From assembly GCA_902465215.1 (NCBI GenBank), contig CABQMM010000055.1, forward strand, positions 1 to 7,713: DNA of 7,713 nucleotides, given 5' to 3'. Below are positions 1 through 4,743 of this stretch, piece after piece; positions within the stretch are counted from its first letter, which is position 1, and each line of letters starts with the position of its first letter. This DNA comes from an uncultured Bacillota bacterium (GTDB lineage: Bacteria > Bacillota > Clostridia > Peptostreptococcales > Anaerovoracaceae). The notes below the pieces were generated by a model. It searched no databases and was not told where the DNA came from. It worked only from the letters and a program-made list of their open reading frames with translations. The translations under genes were made by a program, and so were the position numbers.

Positions 1-29
1 GGCTTTTCGAAAGATAGGAGAAAAACAAC

Positions 30-1025
30 ATGCTGAAAGTAGGAAAACTCGATAGTGATTTGCTGGAAAAAGCGGTCATCAATAAGATAAAACATAAAAG
101 ACAGGATGTGCTGGTGCATGCCGGCGTCGGAGAGGACTGCGCGACGATTGATTTCGGCGAGTATGAGTGCGTTATGTCAACCGACCCGATTACAGCGTCG
201 GTTAATGATATCGGCAGGCTTTGCATTCATATTTCATGCAATGACATCGCTTCAAACGGAATTGAACCGGTGGGGATTTTGCTGGCGGTTATGCTGCCGG
301 AGGGAACCACGGAGGAGGATGTTGCGGCTATTATGGAGCAGGCAGCGGCAGCGGCAGAAGAATGCGGCGTGGAAATTGTCGGCGGACATACGGAGATTAC
401 AACTGCGGTGAATCAGCCGGTGATTGTTTCGACCGCAATCGGAAGAGGAAAGAAGTGGCAGTCGGCTTCGGCAGAAAAGATCGAAGTCGGAGACTGCATT
501 TTAATGACAAAGAGTGCCGGAATCGAAGGAACCGGAATCATCGCAGGGGATTACGAGGCAGAGCTTGCAGAGTTTCTGAGTGAAGAAGAAATAAACGAGG
601 CGAAGGCACTTCTTTCGGAAATCAGCGTCGTAAAGGAAGGCATGGCAGCGGGCAGCATAGGCACGCACGGCATGCATGATGTCACGGAAGGCGGAATTTT
701 AGGCGCTGTGTGGGAAATGTGCCGCATTGCGGATGTCGGTGCGGAGCTTTGGGACGAAGCAATTCCGGTCGCCGAGGTGACGAGGAAAATCTGCGCACAC
801 TATGACATTGACTGCCTCAGACTTATTTCCAGCGGTTCGATGATTATCATGGCGTCGCCGGATAAAAAAAGCGCAATCTTAGAGAAATTAGAGGCTGAAG
901 GAGTGGCAGCATGCGAAATCGGAAGGATTTTGCCGATTGAAGAGGGACTGTATCTTCTGAAGGATGGTGAAAAACAGGAAATTGAGCCGCCGAGGGCAGA
1001 TGAACTGTATAAGGTTGTTAAATAA
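30..1025 (+). CDS. AIR synthase-related (PurM/HypE/ThiL-fold) protein
   Basis: This 331-residue protein has the two-domain layout of the PurM/HypE/ThiL/SelD ATP-binding superfamily. The N-terminal half carries an acidic GEDCA motif (34-38), a TDPIT segment (51-55) and an ND..SNG..P motif (71-80), the positions that bind metal and nucleotide phosphate in this fold. A GGHTE motif follows at 118-122. The C-terminal domain carries HDVTEGGILGAVWEM (216-230), close to the HDxTxGG motif of HypE. The C-terminal PRIC cysteine tail that real HypE needs to accept the carbamoyl group is missing (the end reads ELYKVVK), and no hydrogenase maturation gene is nearby. It is therefore best called an AIR synthase-like protein of unknown substrate. 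The start is supported by AGGAG at 16-20, nine bases before the ATG. It is cytoplasmic with no signal peptide. The family is secure; the reaction is unknown. Confidence 0.85.
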   Translation: MLKVGKLDSDLLEKAVINKIKHKRQDVLVHAGVGEDCATIDFGEYECVMSTDPITASVNDIGRLCIHISCNDIASNGIEPVGILLAVMLPEGTTEEDVAAIMEQAAAAAEECGVEIVGGHTEITTAVNQPVIVSTAIGRGKKWQSASAEKIEVGDCILMTKSAGIEGTGIIAGDYEAELAEFLSEEEINEAKALLSEISVVKEGMAAGSIGTHGMHDVTEGGILGAVWEMCRIADVGAELWDEAIPVAEVTRKICAHYDIDCLRLISSGSMIIMASPDKKSAILEKLEAEGVAACEIGRILPIEEGLYLLKDGEKQEIEPPRADELYKVVK

Positions 1026-1108
1026 GTCGGAGACATCCGTGCCGCAAATCTGCATAAAATTTTAAAAACTACGCATAATATTTCATAAAAAAAGTGCCCG
1101 AAATTGTC

Positions 1109-1114
1109 TATAAT
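1109..1114 (+). promoter_or_regulatory. possible second -10 box inside an inverted repeat
   Basis: An exact TATAAT lies here, but no convincing -35 box is found 16-18 bases upstream (TAAAAA at 17 bp). It overlaps the inverted repeat GAAATT (1100-1105) / AATTTC (1112-1117). It may be a weak upstream promoter for the transglycosylase gene or chance in an AT-rich gap. The rest of 1026-1146 shows no gene and no clear terminator for the AIR synthase-like gene. Confidence 0.25.
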
Positions 1115-1146
1115 TTCACTATTTACGGGAACTAAAGAGCAAAAAC

Positions 1147-1175
1147 TGGACAATTCCAACATTTTCGGGTATAAT
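1147..1175 (+). promoter_or_regulatory. sigma-A type promoter of the lytic transglycosylase gene
   Basis: TGGACA (1147-1152) and TATAAT (1170-1175) are separated by 17 bp, giving five of six and six of six consensus matches at ideal spacing. Transcription would begin near 1181-1183, leaving a leader of about 50 nt before the ATG at 1234. This makes the gene independent of the upstream AIR synthase-like gene. Confidence 0.75.
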
Positions 1176-1182
1176 AGAAAAG

Positions 1183-1208
1183 TCTGCGGGCGAAAACCCA
1201 GCCGCAGA
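1183..1208 (+). repeat. 5'-leader hairpin of the transglycosylase mRNA
   Basis: TCTGCGG (1183-1189) pairs perfectly with CCGCAGA (1202-1208) around a 12-base loop that also contains GCG and CCC. The hairpin begins almost exactly at the predicted transcription start and ends 14 bases before the Shine-Dalgarno site, so it would form the 5' end of the mRNA. It may stabilise the message or act as an operator. No known riboswitch consensus is recognised. Confidence 0.5.
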
Positions 1209-1233
1209 TACTATTTTGAAAAGAGGAAATATT

Positions 1234-2019
1234 ATGTTTAAAAAACTCATTGCAGTGTTTATGGCATTGACAATGGCAGCGTGTACGGCCGCTCCGGTGT
1301 ATGCAGATCCGGAAGTCGTACAAGGCACAACCGTTGCCCTTGCACCGCTTGAAAGCACTGCGGAAATAGGGGGAAACGGGGAAAATGAAAATTCAGATGC
1401 CAAATCCGCAGAAGAAAAAACAGAGATAAATGCGGCGGAAGAAGCCGCTCAAACTGAAAAGACCGAAGAGGTTAGCAAGACTGAAAAAACTGAAAAGAAC
1501 GACACGAATACGAATCAAACTACTAAGAAAACTACCAAGAAGAATACAAAAAAGGTATCTGATTACCAAAAAGGACTTGCCGCCTATATTCGCAGCAAGA
1601 ACTCAAATCTGAGCAAGAAGTGGTCGATTACGCTGGCAGGGTATTTTATCAAGTCAGGAAAGAAGAACGATATCGACCCGAAGGTACTGATGGGGCTGGC
1701 GCTGCGCGAAAGCAATTTCCGCGCCAAGGCTACAAGCAGATTCGGATATAAAGGCATGATGCAGTGCGGAGACGCATTCGCACGAAGTTATGGCTATAAA
1801 CCGTCGGATTTGTACGAGGCCGATGTCAGTATCGAAATTGCTGCAAAATATTTAAAAACAATGAAAAAGAAACATAAGACCTACTCGAAGGCGATTTGCT
1901 GCTATGTTTGCGGAAGCGGCGCTGTTGCGAGAGGTACTCATTCCCGTGAACCCGGAAGATCTGTAATGAAAGTCAGAAAAAATATTCAGACTTTCCTTGA
2001 AAAGAAGGGCTATGTATAA
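1234..2019 (+). CDS. secreted SLT-family lytic transglycosylase
   Basis: The 261-residue product is predicted to cleave peptidoglycan glycan strands outside the cell. The start is the ATG at 1234, preceded by AGAGGA at 1222-1227; a TTG at 1216 is in frame but would contain that site. Residues 1-24 form a signal peptide (FKKL, hydrophobic core, VYA before DP). MAAC at 14-17 resembles a lipobox, so lipoprotein anchoring is possible. Residues 45-108 are a low-complexity Glu/Lys/Thr linker with TEKTE and TKK repeats, likely spanning the wall. The SLT domain covers about 128-255: catalytic Glu159 in ALRESNF, GYKGMMQ at 171-177 and the CYVCGSGAV motif at 223-231. In many SLT domains that last motif reads AYNAGxGAV; here the Asn position is Val and two Cys flank the Tyr. 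The gene is monocistronic between its own promoter and terminator. Fold and catalytic Glu are clear; the physiological role is not. Confidence 0.88.
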   Translation: MFKKLIAVFMALTMAACTAAPVYADPEVVQGTTVALAPLESTAEIGGNGENENSDAKSAEEKTEINAAEEAAQTEKTEEVSKTEKTEKNDTNTNQTTKKTTKKNTKKVSDYQKGLAAYIRSKNSNLSKKWSITLAGYFIKSGKKNDIDPKVLMGLALRESNFRAKATSRFGYKGMMQCGDAFARSYGYKPSDLYEADVSIEIAAKYLKTMKKKHKTYSKAICCYVCGSGAVARGTHSREPGRSVMKVRKNIQTFLEKKGYV

Positions 2020-2037
2020 TATGCATAACAAGCATCA

Positions 2038-2069
2038 AACCCGTCCTGCCGGCGGGTTCTTGTTTTTTT
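2038..2069 (+). terminator. intrinsic terminator after the lytic transglycosylase gene
   Basis: AACCCG (2038-2043) pairs with CGGGTT (2053-2058), and CC/GG (2045-2046 with 2051-2052) extends the stem past a single bulged T around a TGCC loop. TTCTTG... then seven T follow (to 2069). It lies 18 bases after the stop codon and has the full form of a rho-independent terminator. Confidence 0.88.
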
Positions 2070-2088
2070 AAAAAAAGCGTGGTATAAT
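2060..2088 (+). promoter_or_regulatory. extended -10 promoter of the EcsC-queT unit
   Basis: TATAAT at 2083-2088 is preceded by TGG (2080-2082), giving an extended -10 element. A weak -35, TTGTTT (2060-2065), sits 17 bp upstream and lies inside the T-tract of the preceding terminator, so the two signals share bases. Transcription would start near 2094-2096. Confidence 0.65.
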
Positions 2089-2092
2089 AACC

Positions 2093-2131
2093 GCATTCCA
2101 AATGCAAGAGAAAGGATTTGTGCTGCAAATC
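2093..2131 (+). repeat. two small hairpins in the leader of the EcsC gene
   Basis: GCATT (2093-2097) and AATGC (2101-2105) form a perfect 5-bp stem at the predicted start of the RNA. GATTTG (2115-2120) and CAAATC (2126-2131) form a perfect 6-bp stem with a TGCTG loop. The Shine-Dalgarno site starts 12 bases later. Because queT is in this unit a preQ1 riboswitch was looked for, but the preQ1-I loop and its A-rich tail are not present. Confidence 0.4.
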
Positions 2132-2153
2132 TGACGGGAAACGGAGGAGAGAT

Positions 2154-2963
2154 ATGGCGATTTTTACGAAGAAAACTCCTTGGGAGAAGGAATGGCAGGA
2201 TCTTTTAAAAAAAGAAGCAAAGTTCGCTTCGAAAAGAAAAGAGGGACCGACATCCGTTTTAATGAAAAAACTCGACCGTGTCGTACCGCAGAAACTGAGT
2301 GGGACTTTGAATACGGCTTTTTTCAAAGCATTCCAGATCGTGTTTGAAAAGGGAACCGGAATTATTGAAAAAACTTATAATAAAGGTAAGAAGGAAACCG
2401 AATTTAAGGTGAATACCTACGCGTCCGAATTGACGGAAAACAGAAAAACGGCGAAGGAATTTACGAAGCAGGCGAAGTCGGCAAAAGGTGTAAACCTCTT
2501 AATTTCCAGCGTGGAAGGCATCGGAATGGGGCTGCTCGGTTCGGCGATTCCGGACATACCGGTTTTCATTGCGATGGTTTTGAAAAGCGTTTATGAGATT
2601 GCGTTGAGTTACGGATATGAATATCAGTCGGATGCAGAGAAAATCTTTATCTTGAAAATTATCGAAACTGCGATGTGCGACGGAGAAGAATTTTTATACC
2701 GCGATGCGGCGCTGAATGAAGATATTCACAATATCGTCCTGTCAGGTGATTCCATCGGTGACGGCGACTGGACAATCAGCAAGGAAGCGCAGATGAAGGC
2801 TGCAGCGTCAGCTTTATCAGAGGAAATGATTTACACGAAGTTCGTGCAGGGCTTTTTCGTTGTGGGACTGGTCGGCGGCATTTTTGACCCGGTTTATGTA
2901 AACCGAATCAGCGACTATGCGGTTTTAAAGTACAGAAGAAGATTTCTGGAAGGAAAACTGTAG
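2154..2963 (+). CDS. EcsC family protein
   Basis: This 269-residue protein resembles the EcsC family, named for the third gene of the Bacillus ecs locus, whose molecular role is poorly defined. The recognisable core is about 112-172: a hydrophobic, glycine-rich segment (GVNLLISSVEGIGMGLLGSA), then IPDIPVFIAMVLKSVYEIALSYGY and EKIFILKIIETA. A second hydrophobic segment, FVQGFFVVGLVGGIFDPVYVN, lies at 230-250 and ends close to a basic C-terminus (YRRRF). Residues 1-110 are Lys/Glu-rich and probably helical, with no signal peptide; membrane association is likely through the hydrophobic segments. The start is ATG 2154 with GGAGG at 2143-2147, six bases away; an upstream in-frame TTG at 2118 lacks a ribosome site. 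No terminator separates it from queT 48 bp downstream, so the two are probably co-transcribed. Family membership is likely; function is not known. Confidence 0.78.
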   Translation: MAIFTKKTPWEKEWQDLLKKEAKFASKRKEGPTSVLMKKLDRVVPQKLSGTLNTAFFKAFQIVFEKGTGIIEKTYNKGKKETEFKVNTYASELTENRKTAKEFTKQAKSAKGVNLLISSVEGIGMGLLGSAIPDIPVFIAMVLKSVYEIALSYGYEYQSDAEKIFILKIIETAMCDGEEFLYRDAALNEDIHNIVLSGDSIGDGDWTISKEAQMKAAASALSEEMIYTKFVQGFFVVGLVGGIFDPVYVNRISDYAVLKYRRRFLEGKL

Positions 2964-3011
2964 AATTTTATTTAATAGTATGAAATTATTACAAAGGAAA
3001 AGGGAGGACAT

Positions 3012-3494
3012 ATGAACAACAAAACATTAGACCTGACGAGAGCCTCGCTTATAGCAGCGCTCTATGTGGTGCTTACGATTATAGCAAATTTGGCAGGAAT
3101 GGCAAGCGGGGCAATTCAGCTCAGACTTTCGGAAATGCTTACAATTCTGCCTGTGTTTACATGGGCGGCAGTGCCGGGCTTGACGATAGGCTGTGTTCTC
3201 GCAAATCTGGTTACGGGATGTGCGCTCTGGGACATCATTTTCGGCTCACTGGCGACTTTTTTAGGCGCGCTGGGCACTTATTACATCGGAAAGAAAAAAC
3301 CGACGCTGGGTCCGATTGCGCCGATTTTATGCAATATGCTGATTGTGCCGAAGGTTCTGCAGCTTGTTTACGGGGCAGAGGATGCGTACCTTTATCTGGT
3401 TGCAACGGTCGGCGCCGGAGAAATCCTGTCGTGCGGATTGCTCGGTTTGATTTTATACAAGGTTTTGAAGAAAACCGATATTTTTGATAAATAA
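3012..3494 (+). CDS. queT: QueT family ECF transporter S component (queuosine precursor uptake)
   Basis: The 160-residue protein is a very hydrophobic integral membrane protein with about five to six helices (roughly 11-30, 41-68, 72-92, 100-120, 127-150). It has family landmarks of QueT: LTRASLIAALYVVLTII at the N-terminus, GAIQLRLSEMLTILPVF (33-49), PGLTIGCVLANL (55-66), WDIIFGSLATFLGAL (73-87) and the NMLIVPK region (108-114). QueT proteins bind a queuosine precursor such as preQ1 and work with a shared energizing module (EcfA, EcfA', EcfT); that module is not in this window. Its length is normal for the family. GGGAGG at 3002-3007 supports the start. It follows the EcsC gene by 48 bp, with no own promoter or preQ1 riboswitch recognised in the gap. 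Its stop codon is four bases from the stop of the convergent gene. The S-component assignment is strong; the exact ligand is from family knowledge. Confidence 0.87.
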   Translation: MNNKTLDLTRASLIAALYVVLTIIANLAGMASGAIQLRLSEMLTILPVFTWAAVPGLTIGCVLANLVTGCALWDIIFGSLATFLGALGTYYIGKKKPTLGPIAPILCNMLIVPKVLQLVYGAEDAYLYLVATVGAGEILSCGLLGLILYKVLKKTDIFDK

Positions 3495-3498
3495 AGAC

Positions 3499-4575
3499 TT
3501 AATTGCCAAGATTTTTCCCGGTGTTTTTGTACTTTTTCAGCATTTTTTCAAGTCTTTCATTGCGTCCGAGCTCTGCAGCCCGGACTTTTTGTTCGTAAGG
3601 CGTGAGCTTGTCGATGTCTTTAATGTGTTTTCGGATTGGTTTTGGCATAAATGGCAGATAAATCAGCGGTGAAATTACCAGACAGTCTAAAACCAGCCAT
3701 CCCAAGGCAATTCCTAATACGGCGATTTCACTCCACTCTTGCAGAACCCCGAGAGAAGTAAAAAATACGAAGCCGATGATGCCGACGAAAAATGTCACAT
3801 ACAGCCTTTCGAGTTTCTTGATTGCGCTGCTGAGTGCCTCGTCAAACCAAGTGGTTTTTAAGCTTTTAATTATATATTTCGCGCCGCGGAACTGAATATT
3901 GGAGAGATAAACGCAGAGTTTAAAATCGTCAAAACTCGTTTTTTCCGGTGGAATCTCTACCGGATACAATTCACTATCCATGTCCTGATAAAAAATCTGC
4001 GCACGGATGAGTGTACCTTCGCCCATAATGGAATATTCGGCCTTTTCACCCGGTGTAAATTCCATCACAAAAAGCTGACCGGGCTGCAGCATTTGGGACT
4101 GCCCGTCCGCGCTGATTACCGCATAGCCGTCCTTACAGTAAAGCGCATGCGTGCAGAACGGCAAATCCGATGTATATTCAGAATGCATAACTTTCTTTTC
4201 GTTTTCCGGTGAAATCACATCCAGATAGCCTTCGTTTCCTTTGCGGACCATCAGATTGTAGTCAGTGATTTTGCCAAAGCTTTTCGTTTTCCAAGCGCCG
4301 TCGAAACGATCCTGTTCCAGTTCTTTCAGCCGGCTTACGCGCTCACCCTCATAGCTGAGAACCACTTCGCCCGACAGAACCATCAGAACACGGTCATAAT
4401 CCGGTAACTTTGTAAAATTTGATTCATCCGTCTCTACGGTTGCCGAACTGAGCCTCCAGATAAAATTGCGCTCCGAATATTTACTTTTCTTCGGAAAAAT
4501 CGCAAGCTCCTTCGTGCTTCCTCCTGACCACAGGCTCGTGCCGAAATCCTCTTCTTTGCAAAGGTAATAATGCAT
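3499..4575 (-). CDS. HutD/Ves-type cupin protein with C-terminal membrane helices
   Basis: The product is 358 residues long, starting at the ATG read at 4575-4573. AAGGAGA lies at 4588-4582 just before it; the longer in-frame start at 4599 would place this site inside the gene. Residues 1-120 match the first half of HutD/Ves proteins: LWSGGSTKELAIFP (15-28, cf. W(K/S)NGGGTT(R/K)E), FIWRLSSATVETD (38-50) and LPDYDRVLMVLSGEV (57-71). A second cupin-like beta-rich stretch covers 120-200 (LQPGQLFVMEFTPGE, 163-177). Residues 210-250 are soluble, then two hydrophobic helices at about 258-276 and 284-309 are followed by a basic, helical tail (310-358). HutD is linked to histidine utilisation, but no hut gene is near and its biochemistry is unsettled. 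The membrane extension is not part of ordinary HutD (about 200 residues). It would tether the cupin to the cytoplasmic face. The N-terminal family is likely; function unknown. Confidence 0.78.
   Translation of the reverse strand: MHYYLCKEEDFGTSLWSGGSTKELAIFPKKSKYSERNFIWRLSSATVETDESNFTKLPDYDRVLMVLSGEVVLSYEGERVSRLKELEQDRFDGAWKTKSFGKITDYNLMVRKGNEGYLDVISPENEKKVMHSEYTSDLPFCTHALYCKDGYAVISADGQSQMLQPGQLFVMEFTPGEKAEYSIMGEGTLIRAQIFYQDMDSELYPVEIPPEKTSFDDFKLCVYLSNIQFRGAKYIIKSLKTTWFDEALSSAIKKLERLYVTFFVGIIGFVFFTSLGVLQEWSEIAVLGIALGWLVLDCLVISPLIYLPFMPKPIRKHIKDIDKLTPYEQKVRAAELGRNERLEKMLKKYKNTGKNLGN
3564..3593 (+). terminator. probable queT terminator inside the convergent cupin gene
   Basis: GTCCG (3564-3568) pairs with CGGAC (3581-3585); an inner GCT/AGC stem (3570-3572 with 3577-3579) closes a CTGC loop past one A-C mismatch. 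TTTTTGTT follows directly. On the plus strand this would end the queT transcript about 70 nt past its stop. On the minus strand the same bases encode residues 331-338 of the cupin protein. No alternative terminator exists in the four-base intergenic gap. Confidence 0.55.
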
Positions 4576-4634
4576 GTTTTGTCTCCTTCCATGCGCCATG
4601 GCATAAGCCCGGCGGCTGAATCATAGATATGTTA

Positions 4635-4664
4635 ATTATATCACAGTTTTCAGGCTTTGCGCAA
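4635..4664 (-). promoter_or_regulatory. promoter of the HutD-like gene (minus strand)
   Basis: On the minus strand TATAAT (4640-4635) is preceded by TGA, making an extended -10 (TGnTATAAT). A weak -35, TTGCGC (4664-4659), lies 18 bp upstream and forms most of the palindrome TTTGCGCAAA. The predicted start near 4628 gives a leader of about 50 nt. Confidence 0.65.
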
Positions 4665-4665
4665 A
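4656..4665. repeat. perfect palindrome TTTGCGCAAA between divergent promoters
   Basis: A perfect 10-bp inverted repeat lies between the two back-to-back -35 boxes (minus strand 4659-4664, plus strand 4670-4675). It overlaps the minus-strand -35. Its placement fits an operator for a dimeric regulator that could control both directions. The regulator is not identified by the sequence. Confidence 0.4.
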
Positions 4666-4669
4666 AAAC

Positions 4670-4698
4670 TTGTAATTATTTACCGAATGCTCTATAAT
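4670..4698 (+). promoter_or_regulatory. sigma-A type promoter of the CAT/E2-like and sigma-54 activator genes
   Basis: TTGTAA (4670-4675) and TATAAT (4693-4698) are separated by 17 bp: four of six and six of six consensus matches. The predicted start is near 4705, about 39 nt before the ATG at 4744. No convincing sigma-54 -24/-12 element is seen here, so the activator gene is probably expressed by housekeeping sigma. Confidence 0.7.
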
Positions 4699-4706
4699 AA
4701 AAATAG

Positions 4707-4731
4707 TTTTGTTAGCATTTTCTAAACAAAA
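4707..4731 (+). repeat. imperfect inverted repeat in the leader before the CAT/E2-like gene
   Basis: TTTTG-TTAG (4707-4715) pairs with CTAA-A-CAAAA (4722-4731) through nine base pairs, with a single bulged A at 4726 and a six-base loop. It begins at the predicted transcription start and ends just before the Shine-Dalgarno GGAG (4734-4737). It could be an operator or an AU-rich RNA hairpin affecting access to the ribosome site. Confidence 0.4.
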
Positions 4732-4743
4732 AAGGAGATTTTT

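Noticed and set aside
106..583. Overlapping plus-strand frames rich in Arg and Cys inside the AIR synthase-like gene
   Set aside because: Composition is that of an out-of-frame translation and the host frame has strong family motifs.
1028..1039. CGGA-gaca-TCCG hairpin just after the AIR synthase-like gene as its terminator
   Set aside because: The stem is four base pairs and no T-tract follows.
2120..2133. Near-repeat of 1039-1052 (GTGCCGCAAATCTG versus GTGCTGCAAATCTG)
   Set aside because: It is a single pair of 14-base matches with one mismatch, without matching flanks or a common position relative to promoters; probably coincidence.
2089..2153. preQ1 riboswitch in the leader of the EcsC-queT unit
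   Set aside because: The hairpin loop is only five bases and the A-rich pseudoknot tail of preQ1-I is absent; no class-II or class-III arrangement could be recognised.
3461..3476. GGTTTT/AAAACC hairpin near the end of queT as a terminator for the minus-strand cupin gene
   Set aside because: The stem has only two GC pairs and on the minus strand it is followed by TTGTATAAAATC, not a T-run. It is explained by coding for VLKKT.
4576..4599. Longer N-terminus (MAHGRRQN) for the HutD-like protein
   Set aside because: The extra codons contain the AAGGAGA ribosome site of the start at 4575, and family similarity begins at MHYYL.
4599..4613. TGGCAT...GGC with GG-N10-GC spacing, resembling a sigma-54 -24/-12 promoter upstream of the CAT/E2-like gene
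   Set aside because: The -12 half reads CGGC, not TTGC, and it lies about 130 bp from the gene behind a much better sigma-A promoter. The dinucleotide spacing alone is expected by chance.
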